Shown here in pieces: positions 14,933 through 22,516 of a DNA stretch of 22,945 nt. The stretch spans positions 1 to 22,945 of the forward strand of contig JAIRNN010000246.1 of NCBI GenBank assembly GCA_031257995.1, in the 5' to 3' direction. The stretch comes from Spirochaetaceae bacterium (GTDB lineage: Bacteria > Spirochaetota > Spirochaetia > Treponematales > Breznakiellaceae). The notes beneath the pieces were generated by a model that did not search any database, was not told the DNA's origin, and saw nothing but the letters and a program-made list of their open reading frames with translations. How positions within the stretch are numbered: position 1 is the stretch's first letter; every line of letters starts with the position of its first letter. Both the position numbers and the translations under genes were made by a program.

Positions 14933-15080
14933 CAATCAGCGCCGCTTTAATGCAAGGTCAGCAAAGCTGACATTTGTCAGTCGCTGGTCCCACTTGCGCA
15001 GTGAAACGAGAAAATACATAGGGAAATGCGGATTGGCATCACGTTAATCAGCGTTTCCCCAAAGGATTTTGGAGGACAAG

Positions 15081-17225
15081 ATGAAGGTACGCATTGGAAT
15101 TGACGTGGGCGGGACTTTTACGGATGCCGTTGTCATTGATAACGAAACCTATGAACTCATCGGCACCTGTAAGGTACCCACCACCCATTTTGCCGTCGGA
15201 GGCGTGGCAGCGGGAATTGTAGAGGCCCTGCGCATGGTTATGGAGCAGTGCGGGATACAGCCGGGGGAAGTTGTTTTTATTGCCCACGGAACGACCCAGG
15301 CTACCAACGCCTTGTTGGAGGGTGATGTGGCCCGGGTGGGCATTGTAACCCTGGGCCGGGGGCTTGAGGGAATAAAAAGCAAAAGCGATACCAACATCGG
15401 CAGCATTGAACTGGCGGCGGGAAAGTTTTTGCGCTCTTCCAATGCCTATGTTGATACCGGCGGCGCCATGGGGGATCAGATTCGCGCCGCTCTGGACAGC
15501 CTGGCGGCAGCGGGAAACGTCAGCATAGTGGCGGCCGAGGCATTCAGCGTTGATGATCCCGAAAACGAAAACGCTGTTTTGGCCCTGTGCGCTGAAAGGG
15601 GACTCCCCGCTACGGCCACCAATGACGTATCCAAACTCTACGGGCTCAAAATGCGTACCCGAACAGCGGCGGTAAACGCCAGCATTATGCCCAAAATGCT
15701 GGAAGCTGCGGTGATGACCGAACAGAGCATTCAGGCGGCGGACATCAAAAGCCCCCTCATGGTGATGCGCTGCGATGGGGGAGTCATGACTGTGGAGGAG
15801 GTGCGAAGGCGGCCCATTCTTACTATTTTGTCAGGCCCCGCCGCTGGGGTCGCCGGGGCGCTGATGTATGAAAAACTCACCGACGGCATCTTCTTTGAGG
15901 TGGGAGGAACCTCCACGGATATTTCCTGCATAAAAGATGGCAAGGTTATGATTAAATATGCCGAGGTGGGAGGACACAAAACATACCTCAGCAGCCTGGA
16001 TGTCCGTACCGTCGGCATAGGGGGAGGCAGCATGATCGAACTGAAAAACGGTAAGGCGGTAGATGTGGGCCCCCGGAGCGTTCACATCGCGGGCCTTGCC
16101 TACGAGGTGTACACCGGGGCGGAAAAGATCGTCAACCCGCGCCTGAAGGAGGCGCGCCCCAAAGAAGGAGACCCCGCCTATGCATGCGTTGAGTGTGACG
16201 GCGGTCTTACCCTGGCCCTAAGTCTGGCGGGGGCGGCAAATATCGCGGGTTTCGTTCCGGAGGGCGATTATGCGGCGGGAAATAGAGAGGCCGCCCGAAA
16301 AGCGTGGCTGCCCCTGGCAGATAATATGGGCTGTACGGTGGAAGAAGCCGCCGCGCAGGTTTTGGCTTTTTCGGCGAAAAAGAACAGCAAAGTGGCCGCC
16401 CAACTACTGCGCGACTATGGCATGGATCCCAGAACTACCGAATTTGTCGGCGGCGGCGGCGGCGCGGCGGCGGTAGTCCCCCACCTCGCCGGGGTGATGG
16501 GGCATCACTTCAGGATAGCCCGAAATGCGCCGGTGATCTCCACCATCGGGGTAGCCCTTGCCATGGTTCGGGACATGGTGGAACGGATCATCGTGAATCC
16601 CTCGGACAAAGATATTATCGCCATACGCCGGGAAGCCGAACAGAAAGCAATCGCCGGAGGAGCGGCCCCGGGTACGGTGGAAGTCAGCGTACAGGTGGAC
16701 ACCCAGCGCAATCTGGTACGGGCCATCGCGGTGGGCGCTACGGAAATGCGCAGCAAGAATTTGCTGAACCTCAGACTCTCCGAAAAGGACCTACTGGCAA
16801 TCGTTGCGGGCAACCTGGAGGTACCGAGCGAAGTGTTAGCCATAAGCGCCCGGAGCGAAGGCATGTATGCGGTACAGTACGATAAAACAGAAAAGAAATA
16901 TTTCGGCATTATCCGAAAAAAAACAAAACCTTTGCGGCTCGTGGACGAGGAGGGAGTTATCCGGCTTCAAAAAAAGGATGCCAGGGTCTTGCAGGCCGCC
17001 GCCGGCAACTGGCGAGACAAAACAGCCCGGATATTGCGGGAATTAACGATTTATGATGACGGCGGTACTACCCTGCCGAATTTGTATATTGTCGTGGGGA
17101 AACGGATTATCGACCTTTCGGGACTTCCGGCGGATGAGCAGATCTACAGCCTGGGGGCGGTGGAACTTTCCGGCTACCAGGATGAAACGCCCCTCATCAT
17201 CATCGGAACCGGAAGGCTTGATTAG
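15081..17225 (+). CDS. hydantoinase/oxoprolinase HyuA-type subunit
   Basis: 714 aa, ATG at 15081 with GGAGG 5 nt before it. An in-frame TTG four codons upstream is rejected because the GGAGG lies inside that extension. The N-terminus R-I-G-I-D-V-G-G-T-F-T-D is the ATP-binding hallmark of the hydantoinase/oxoprolinase (HyuA) actin-like fold, followed by A-H-G-T-T-Q-A-T-N-A-L. The core has 'MRCDGGVMTVEE', 'ILSGPAAGVAGA', 'EVGGTSTDIS' and 'VGIGGGSM'. The C-terminal part has 'FVGGGGGAAAVVPHLA'. Family members open cyclic amides (hydantoins, 5-oxoproline) or carboxylate ketones using ATP, usually with a HyuB partner. No HyuB gene is present here. It is in the same direction as the transporter, HExxH and FAD genes, so it is probably part of one catabolic cluster. 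Confidence 0.9.
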   Translation: MKVRIGIDVGGTFTDAVVIDNETYELIGTCKVPTTHFAVGGVAAGIVEALRMVMEQCGIQPGEVVFIAHGTTQATNALLEGDVARVGIVTLGRGLEGIKSKSDTNIGSIELAAGKFLRSSNAYVDTGGAMGDQIRAALDSLAAAGNVSIVAAEAFSVDDPENENAVLALCAERGLPATATNDVSKLYGLKMRTRTAAVNASIMPKMLEAAVMTEQSIQAADIKSPLMVMRCDGGVMTVEEVRRRPILTILSGPAAGVAGALMYEKLTDGIFFEVGGTSTDISCIKDGKVMIKYAEVGGHKTYLSSLDVRTVGIGGGSMIELKNGKAVDVGPRSVHIAGLAYEVYTGAEKIVNPRLKEARPKEGDPAYACVECDGGLTLALSLAGAANIAGFVPEGDYAAGNREAARKAWLPLADNMGCTVEEAAAQVLAFSAKKNSKVAAQLLRDYGMDPRTTEFVGGGGGAAAVVPHLAGVMGHHFRIARNAPVISTIGVALAMVRDMVERIIVNPSDKDIIAIRREAEQKAIAGGAAPGTVEVSVQVDTQRNLVRAIAVGATEMRSKNLLNLRLSEKDLLAIVAGNLEVPSEVLAISARSEGMYAVQYDKTEKKYFGIIRKKTKPLRLVDEEGVIRLQKKDARVLQAAAGNWRDKTARILRELTIYDDGGTTLPNLYIVVGKRIIDLSGLPADEQIYSLGAVELSGYQDETPLIIIGTGRLD

Positions 17226-17291
17226 GGGTAAAGGGTGAAATGTGTTGGGTACATAGTTGTTCTACTATAACTATTCAGCCGCCTTTGTTAC

Positions 17292-17392
17292 CGGGGGCGT
17301 TGCGGGGGTGGAAAACCCCCGCTGAGGGGGGTAGCGGAGGGCGGCTCAAATTTTGAGCTTTGACCGGAGCGAGGGGGAGACTTCCCCCGCCT
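17292..17392. repeat. GC-rich dispersed repeat, copy 2 (reverse orientation)
   Basis: It begins CGGGGGCGTTGCGGGGG, continues through CCCCCGCTGAGGGGG and GTAGCGGAGG, and ends GGGGGAGACTTCCCCC. This is the reverse complement of the order seen at 2324-2430. An extra GCTCAAATTTTGAGC palindrome sits in the middle. It fills most of the 251-nt gap between the HyuA-like and HExxH genes. Confidence 0.7.
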
Positions 17393-17476
17393 GATTGGTC
17401 AACAACGTTTTTCGCCTACTACCCGATTAGGAGACTGTTGTATATGAGCGAAGCGCAACAAGCTGCGAGGAGAAAT

Positions 17477-18025
17477 ATGCCTGATTACACTCTGCCGTTT
17501 CCCGGATTTGATCTCGCGGGAAAAGAATTAAGTTACGATTACTGTTATGGAAAGATTCCCCCGGAAGACAGAAGCCGGATTGTAAAAATGGCCTGGGACC
17601 GGGGAACGGCAGCGGCAGCGGACATCTTCAAAAAATATGACGGAGAGGGAGATTTCTTTATTATCGCCGGAAGAAGCGGTCTCTCTTGCGAGGAAGTGGA
17701 CAAAGATTACGTTATGGGAAATTTCCGCTACTTCAGCGATTATCTTTCCGGGCGGAAGCGCATCCGCCTCTATATCCGTTCCATCGCGCTTTGGGCGGAG
17801 CAAAATAAACTGGATGAGCTGACCGCCCGGAACCTGATTTTAAGCCATGAATATTATCACTTTCTGGAATGTACCGTCCTGGGACTTACCAGCAGGCTGT
17901 ATCAGGTTCCTATGCTCATCGCGGGTCCCCTTAAAATAGGACGCACCGGGATACGGGCCCTTTCGGAAATAGGGGCGCACGCCTTTGCCCATACATACCA
18001 TAACTTACGGCGCGAAGGAGCGTAA
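17477..18025 (+). CDS. small HExxH protein, putative zinc metalloprotein
   Basis: 182 aa from ATG 17477, preferred because GAGGAG lies 4 nt upstream; ATG 17444 and earlier in-frame codons lack a site and run toward the repeat. Residues 124-128 are H-E-Y-Y-H, followed about 36 residues later by E164 in A-L-S-E-I-G-A-H-A-F-A-H. This is the spacing and context of a gluzincin-type zinc site (two His, one Glu), with possible extra ligands H168 and H172. No signal peptide or membrane segment, so it is cytoplasmic. It ends 2 nt before the FAD-enzyme gene, hence a shared transcript and probably a shared job. It may be a peptidase, an amidase or a maturation factor; I do not recognise the family. Confidence 0.75.
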   Translation: MPDYTLPFPGFDLAGKELSYDYCYGKIPPEDRSRIVKMAWDRGTAAAADIFKKYDGEGDFFIIAGRSGLSCEEVDKDYVMGNFRYFSDYLSGRKRIRLYIRSIALWAEQNKLDELTARNLILSHEYYHFLECTVLGLTSRLYQVPMLIAGPLKIGRTGIRALSEIGAHAFAHTYHNLRREGA

Positions 18026-18027
18026 TA

Positions 18028-19413
18028 ATGAAACCCCTATCTGACTATGATGTCATCGTGATAGGCGGCGGACCCGCTGGCGCAATGGCCGCCATAGCCG
18101 CAGGCAGGAACGGGGCCAGGACACTGGTCGTTGAACAATACGGTTTTCTGGGAGGAGCTTTGACCTCGGGAGGAACCGGCCCGCAGATGACCTACCATGC
18201 GGGGACGCGCCAGGTCATAGACGGCATCCCCGGCGAGTTTATCTGCCGGATGGTAAAAGAAGGATTCTCCCCCGGCCACATGGAAGATTTTGCCGGTTAC
18301 GCCAGTTCCGTTACGCCCTTTGATTCCGAAGGGATGAAACTGGTGCTGGAAAACATGGTCATGGAAGCCGGGGCGGAACTACTCTACCATACGATGTATT
18401 CAGGCTGTGAGACACGAGACGGAACAATAACCGGGGTAAAACTGTTTTCCAAGAACGGATTTTTCGACGCATCCGCAAAGATCTATATCGACGCCTCCGC
18501 CGATGCGGATCTGTCGGTACACGCCGGGGTAAGCGCCGAATTCGGCCGCGGACGGGACGGCCTTGCCCAGCCTATGACTATGAACATGAAGCTCTACAAT
18601 GTGGATCGCGAGAAACTGATGGATTATGTACTTAATAACCGGAACGATATGCTGCAAACCGTGCCTTTTGACCGGCTCCGGAAAATACCCCGCACCGGCA
18701 TTCAGGGGGGCTACAGCCTTATCTGGAAAGCTCGGGCGGCGGGGAAATTCACGATTGACCGGGATCAGATCCTCTGTTTTGAAACAAACAATCCAGGGGA
18801 ATTTATTGTGAACATGAGCCGGATCATCAAAAAAAGCGGTGTTGATCCTTTTGACTTAAGCGCCGCCGAAATCGAGGGCCGCCGGCAGTGCTTTGAACTC
18901 TTCCGGTTTTTGAGAGAGTACATTCCCGGTTTTGAAAACAGCATCATGCTTTCCACCGGACCGAATATCGGCATACGGGAAAGCCGCAAAATGAACGGGG
19001 TGTACAAACTGACTGAACAGGATCTTTTGGGCAACGTCATGTTTGACGATGCGGTCGCTATGGGGGGATACCCCATCGACATTCACTCTCCGGACGGCAT
19101 TGAGACCAGCCACGCCTTTTTGAAACCGGGGAGTTGGTATTCCGTGCCCTACCGCAGCCTGATAAGCCGGGAAATAACAAACCTGCTCGTCGCCGGACGC
19201 TGTATCAGCGTGACTCATGAGGCTCTGGCGGCGGTACGGACTACGCCGCTCGTCATGGCTATAGGGCAGGCCGCCGGAACCGCCGCAGCCCTTGCCGCCA
19301 AAGCCGATACCGCCGTTCAGTCTGTGGATAGAGCTACCCTGCGGAAAACCCTCATCAGGGACGGGGCTTTCCTTACTCCGTATCAGGATCGGTCTGCTTG
19401 CTGCCGGCATTAG
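18028..19413 (+). CDS. FAD-dependent oxidoreductase (FAD_oxidored family)
   Basis: 461 aa, ATG at 18028 with AAGGAG 8 nt upstream. The N-terminus D-V-I-V-I-G-G-G-P-A-G-A is the Rossmann FAD-binding motif (G13-x-G15-x-x-G18), followed by an acidic strand end V-V-E-Q and G-F-L-G-G-A-L-T-S-G-G, a stretch typical of PF12831 enzymes. Near the C-terminus 'NLLVAGRCISVTHEALAAVRTTP' and 'AIGQAAGTAAALAA' complete the FAD site. No signal peptide. The reaction is not determined. It is 2 nt after the HExxH gene and last in the cluster, so it probably oxidises or reduces the product of the HyuA-type enzyme or its precursor. Confidence 0.9.
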   Translation: MKPLSDYDVIVIGGGPAGAMAAIAAGRNGARTLVVEQYGFLGGALTSGGTGPQMTYHAGTRQVIDGIPGEFICRMVKEGFSPGHMEDFAGYASSVTPFDSEGMKLVLENMVMEAGAELLYHTMYSGCETRDGTITGVKLFSKNGFFDASAKIYIDASADADLSVHAGVSAEFGRGRDGLAQPMTMNMKLYNVDREKLMDYVLNNRNDMLQTVPFDRLRKIPRTGIQGGYSLIWKARAAGKFTIDRDQILCFETNNPGEFIVNMSRIIKKSGVDPFDLSAAEIEGRRQCFELFRFLREYIPGFENSIMLSTGPNIGIRESRKMNGVYKLTEQDLLGNVMFDDAVAMGGYPIDIHSPDGIETSHAFLKPGSWYSVPYRSLISREITNLLVAGRCISVTHEALAAVRTTPLVMAIGQAAGTAAALAAKADTAVQSVDRATLRKTLIRDGAFLTPYQDRSACCRH

Positions 19414-19527
19414 GCAGTGTAAAATAATAACATTGACAACTAATGTTTGTATCATCGTGTTAAGTTTCCCTGTTCATTTCGCTATAAGGACGGCGGGGGA
19501 CTCACAGTACTATTTACTGTGGTAGCG

Positions 19528-19622
19528 TGTCGAGAGGCCGGGGAGCCACCGCCTATGAGCGCAACGCCACCCGCAGGCAGCGCAATTCCGGACTCTCGAC
19601 AAGTTACCATATTAATATGGTA
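19528..19622. repeat. long hairpin plus 18-bp perfect palindrome between convergent genes
   Basis: TGTCGAGAGGCCGG (19528-19541) and CCGGACTCTCGACA (19588-19601) pair over 14 bp with one mismatch, enclosing about 46 nt. Immediately after, TACCATATTAATATGGTA (19605-19622) is its own reverse complement. The interval separates the FAD-enzyme gene from the convergent kinase gene, so it could serve as a bidirectional terminator, although neither flank has a clear T run. Confidence 0.5.
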
Positions 19623-19650
19623 CATTTAATCGTTATCCATTCCCCCGTAG

Positions 19651-20805
19651 TTACACGCACAAAGCCCGCACGGTGTCGAGAAGCGCCTCCCACTGGGAAT
19701 CCATAGACCGGATCAGCGCGATCTGGTTGCGGCAACGGTCGAGGTTGTGGCCGGACCGGGTGGTGTGGTAGTAGTGGTCGCCTTCCAGATAGTCCGTAAG
19801 GAAGCGGAGGGCCATGATCTGGGTGATGTTGCGGCCCGCTTCGGCAAGGAGTTCCGTCTCGGCCGGGATGAGAAAATCAAGCGCCTCCGACAGGTAGCCT
19901 TCGAGGAGGGCTCGGAAAAAACCCGGGTCAAAGATAACTTTGGTCAGATCGCGCTCGTCTTCCTCGGCACGGGATGCCGCAGTACGGATGAGATCGCCTA
20001 AGTCGAACAGGCTGGTTCCAGGCATCACCGTATCGAGATCGGCCACGCAGAGGGCGCGGTTGTCGGCGTTGTCGATGAGGATGTTGTTCATCTTGGTGTC
20101 GTTATGGCAGATCCGTTCCGGAATACGTCCGTCGCGCAAGGCCCGGATAAGGATCGCGCCCCGCTCCTCGTTTTCTTCCATAAACAGGATTTCCGCCGCC
20201 GCTTTTTCCGCCCGGCATTTCGCCCCGCTTTCCGTCCTGCTTCTCGTGTCCTCGGCCCGGTTCGCGGAGTCGGAGCGCAGGGCCTCGTGGAAGCGGCGAT
20301 AGCGGTTTTCCATATCGTGAAAACGCGGGATGGTCTCATGAAGCCGCTCCCCTTTCAGGTCGGCGAGTTGTTTCTGAAAATTGCCGATGCTCGCGCCGAG
20401 GAAACACGCCTCTTCAGGAGTCGAAGCCACGTCCAAGCTGTGGGCGTTTTCGATGAAAAGGTAAGTGCGCCACCAACCGCCCTCCGCGTCCCGAACCCAG
20501 GGATTCCCGTCCCGACTGGGAACAACCGTCAACACCCGCCGGATCCACCCGGCGGTTCCGGCGGCAGCGAGTTTGCCCGCGATGTGGCGGGTCACCCGCA
20601 GAATGTTCTCCATCACCTCGTCAGGACGGACAAAAACCGCATGGTTGATCCGCTGGTGGAGGTAGCGCACGGTCGTCCCCGCCTGATTCCACCGGGACAT
20701 ATAGGTATCGTTGATATGGCCTTGCCCGTAGGGCGCGGCATCCTCAAACTCACCGTGGATACAAAACATATTGGCAATATTTCTCATACGGCTATTATCG
20801 CCCAT
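19651..20805 (-). CDS. phosphotransferase-fold sugar kinase, NahK-like
   Basis: 384 aa, APH-like kinase fold. 'YGQGHINDTY' (residues 26-35) is the nucleotide-binding loop of this branch. C-H-N-D-T-K-M-N-N-I-L (233-243) is the catalytic loop, with Asp236 as base, and V-A-D-L-D-T-V-M-P-G holds the metal-binding Asp. This pattern matches N-acetylhexosamine 1-kinase (NahK) and proteins annotated as mucin-desulfatase relatives, so phosphorylation of a GlcNAc/GalNAc-type sugar is likely. A charged, low-complexity insert at about 178-205 is unusual. The start is uncertain: ATG 20805 and ATG 20787 both lack a ribosome site. It is a single gene, convergent with the FAD-enzyme cluster. Confidence 0.8.
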   Translation of the reverse strand: MGDNSRMRNIANMFCIHGEFEDAAPYGQGHINDTYMSRWNQAGTTVRYLHQRINHAVFVRPDEVMENILRVTRHIAGKLAAAGTAGWIRRVLTVVPSRDGNPWVRDAEGGWWRTYLFIENAHSLDVASTPEEACFLGASIGNFQKQLADLKGERLHETIPRFHDMENRYRRFHEALRSDSANRAEDTRSRTESGAKCRAEKAAAEILFMEENEERGAILIRALRDGRIPERICHNDTKMNNILIDNADNRALCVADLDTVMPGTSLFDLGDLIRTAASRAEEDERDLTKVIFDPGFFRALLEGYLSEALDFLIPAETELLAEAGRNITQIMALRFLTDYLEGDHYYHTTRSGHNLDRCRNQIALIRSMDSQWEALLDTVRALCV

Positions 20806-20860
20806 TATCGCAATAAAAGCGAGTCCAGTCCCAAGATAAACGGATGGGAATTTTTAACAA

Positions 20861-20905
20861 CCACGAACCTTCACGAACAGACACGAACGGCGCGGGGCAA
20901 CCTTT
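20861..20905. repeat. dispersed repeat containing CACGAACAGACACGAACGG, second copy
   Basis: Second occurrence of the element at 5441-5485, here upstream of the NahK-like gene (minus strand). It is followed by GTTGTTCGCGGTTATTTTGTGG and a TGTGGTCAAGTTTA word also seen near 6722. Between 20806 and 21006 I see no gene. Confidence 0.55.
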
Positions 20906-21006
20906 ATGGCGCGTGTTGTTCGCGGTTATTTTGTGGTCAAGTTTATATTCCATTAGGCATGAAAACATCATTTACAGCTCCACAAAAAATTGCCCGGCAA
21001 TGATCC

Positions 21007-21155
21007 GGGGGCGTTGCGGGGGTGGGAAACCCCCGCAGAGAGGGTAGCGGATGACCAAACGGAGGGAGGTGTGGACGCGCCTTTGGGCGTGGACACATCG
21101 ACCGGAGAGCGGGCAGGAGCGAGGGGTCGGCAATTTGCCGCGACTTCCCCCCTCC
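21007..21155. repeat. GC-rich dispersed repeat, copy 3 (reverse orientation, expanded)
   Basis: Starts GGGGGCGTTGCGGGGGTGGG, with CCCCCGCAGAGAGGGTAGCGG next, and ends GCGACTTCCCCCC. An extra block, GGACGCGCCTTTGGGCGTGGAC, is not in the other copies. It directly abuts the broken 3' end of the toxin remnant, which may have been truncated by this element. Confidence 0.65.
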
Positions 21156-21204
21156 AAAAAATCCAACCTAAAATACACCGATGTTATTTCCATGCCTAAA
21201 GCAG

Positions 21205-21470
21205 TATAACAGGGCATTCTCGGTTTCCATCGCAAGCGCAATAGTGCTTGATTCACCCATGTCAATGAACTTATTGAATGCGGTAGTTTTACTGGTATCG
21301 GAAACAGTCTTAATGATTATCCATCCGGGCAACGGATATCCATATTCCTCTGCGACTTCCGGGGTAACAATAACCCATGCCGTACAGCATCTTCAATATA
21401 TCAAGACAGCCAATATTTGTTAAACCTATCAGACACGCCGTATCGGAAATAATAACCTTACCGGGGGCAT
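21205..21470 (-). pseudogene. DUF3368-type toxin gene, broken and truncated
   Basis: The minus strand spells, in pieces, a protein that matches the DUF3368 (PIN-like) toxin pattern: K-V-I-I-S-D-T-A-C-L-I, then C-L-D-I-L-K-M-L-Y-G, then after a frame change V-I-V-T-P-E-V-A-E-E-Y-G-Y-P-L-P-G-W, and D-M-G-E-S-S-T-I-A-L-A-M-E-T-E-N-A-L-L. The frame is disrupted after the ATG at 21470 and again after M-L-Y-G. Homology stops after A-L-L near 21207, and the C-terminal third is missing. These proteins are normally encoded just after a UPF0175 antitoxin, as here. Not functional. Confidence 0.65.
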
Positions 21471-21674
21471 TTTACATCTTCCTCGGTCATAACAACTGTA
21501 GGAATCCCATACCGGACAAGGATTTCATAAAAAAGCCCGGTAAGAGAATCCCGCCACTTCCGCCGCTTTTCCCAAAGGCAGTTTACCGGCTTCAAAAAGT
21601 TTCATCGCGAAGAGTAATTGGACATCAGTTTGAGACACGTTTGCCGTATCGGGAATTTCCAGGGTAAGCCGCAT
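21458..21674 (-). pseudogene. UPF0175-type antitoxin gene, frameshifted
   Basis: Begins at ATG 21674, with GGAGG 6 nt upstream, and reads MRLTLEIPDTANVSQ..., the start of a UPF0175 (antitoxin) protein with its helix-turn-helix-like 'LFEAGKLPLGKAAEVAGFSYRAF'. A run of six A on the plus strand (21529-21534) has one base too many, so the frame hits TGA at 21525-21527 after 49 codons. The shifted remainder still encodes the conserved ending (Y-E-I-L-V-R-Y-G-I-P-T-V-V-M-T-E-E-D-V) up to a TAA at 21458-21460. It overlaps the toxin remnant, as in intact modules. A single-base assembly error could explain this shift, but not the damage in the toxin. Confidence 0.65.
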
Positions 21675-21809
21675 ATTCAACCTCCATAGAACAGATTATA
21701 CATAAAACCACCAAGAGTAAATAGCCGATGCAAGCGAGACACGGCCCCGTGTTCATCTGAGGTTAACCGTGATCCGGCATTCTATCGTAGGTAGATGTTC
21801 CGCGATTGT

Positions 21810-21862
21810 TATAGTAAACTAAAATCAGAACCTGTTTCAGAGCCGGATGGTTTTGAAACAGG
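21810..21862 (+). promoter_or_regulatory. possible extended -10 promoter and leader hairpin before xpt
   Basis: TG-T-TATAGT (21807-21815) is an extended -10 sequence without a good -35. Downstream, CCTGTTTCA (21831-21839) and TGAAACAGG (21854-21862) form a perfect 9-bp stem with a 14-nt loop, 36 nt before the xpt ATG. No purine-riboswitch core is recognisable, so the hairpin's role is unknown. Confidence 0.3.
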
Positions 21863-21897
21863 CTTAACGATAAAAAGCCGTAACACAGGAGAACGCG

Positions 21898-22473
21898 ATG
21901 AAATTGTTAAAAGACCTTATTCTTGCCGAGGGAAAGGTAATGCCCGGCAATATTCTGAATGTTGGTAGTTTTTTGAATCAACAGCTCGATATTGGCTTGT
22001 TTAACGAAATGGGAAAGGAGTTTGCGCGACGTTTCGCCGGGCAAAAGGTTACGCGAATCCTTACGGTTGAGGCCTCGGGGATCGGGGTCGCGTGTATAAC
22101 CGCCCAGTATTTCAATAACGTGCCGGTTGTTTTCGCCAGAAAGCATCACGCAAAGAATATCGGCGGCGATGTCTACCATGTCGGCGTTACCTCTTACACC
22201 CAGGGCACTGATTATAATATCACGGTGTCGAAAGAGCATCTTCGCCCGGAGGATTCGGTGCTGTTGATTGATGATTTTCTCGCCAAAGGCTGCGCGATAG
22301 AGGGGCTCGCCAGTCTTATCAAAGTCGCCGGGGCGGCGTTGACCGGCGTAGGGATCGTCATCGAAAAAGGATTCCAAAGCGGCGGAAAACGACTGCGCGA
22401 CCAGAACATTCATCTTGAATCGCTGGCCATCATCGAAAGTATGTCGCCGGAAGGCATCTGCTTTAGAGCATAA
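21898..22473 (+). CDS. xpt: xanthine phosphoribosyltransferase
   Basis: 191 aa, a full-length match in layout to Bacillus Xpt. It converts xanthine and PRPP to XMP in purine salvage, in the cytoplasm. 'VGSFLNQQLDIGLFNEMGKEFA' near the N-terminus, 'VEASGIGVA', 'VPVVFARKHH' and the PRPP-binding loop V-L-L-I-D-D-F-L-A-K-G (121-131) are all present. 'GVGIVIEKGFQSGGKRL' follows as expected. The ATG at 21898 has AGGAGA 7 nt upstream. It is monocistronic, and independent of the neighbouring toxin-antitoxin remnant and repeats. Confidence 0.93.
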   Translation: MKLLKDLILAEGKVMPGNILNVGSFLNQQLDIGLFNEMGKEFARRFAGQKVTRILTVEASGIGVACITAQYFNNVPVVFARKHHAKNIGGDVYHVGVTSYTQGTDYNITVSKEHLRPEDSVLLIDDFLAKGCAIEGLASLIKVAGAALTGVGIVIEKGFQSGGKRLRDQNIHLESLAIIESMSPEGICFRA

Positions 22474-22516
22474 CGCCCCCTCCAGGGAATTGAAAAGGGA
22501 TAATGGAAAACGATCG

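Noticed and set aside
15069..15080. Four-codon N-terminal extension of the HyuA-like protein from a TTG.
   Set aside because: The GGAGG ribosome site lies inside the extension and is correctly placed for ATG 15081, where the conserved domain begins.
14870..15080. Riboswitch or T-box in the spacer before the HyuA-like gene.
   Set aside because: Only a small direct repeat and a 6-bp hairpin are visible; no known RNA motif recognised.
17360..17476. Longer form of the HExxH protein starting near 17360 or at ATG 17444.
   Set aside because: These starts lie in or next to the GC-rich repeat and have no ribosome site; ATG 17477 has GAGGAG 4 nt upstream.
20104..21003. A 299-codon plus-strand frame opposite the NahK-like kinase.
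   Set aside because: It lies antisense to clear kinase motifs, and its repeated F-R-P-A units are the shadow of the charged insert.
21780..21897. Purine riboswitch before xpt.
   Set aside because: The conserved purine-riboswitch core words are absent; only a simple 9-bp hairpin is present.
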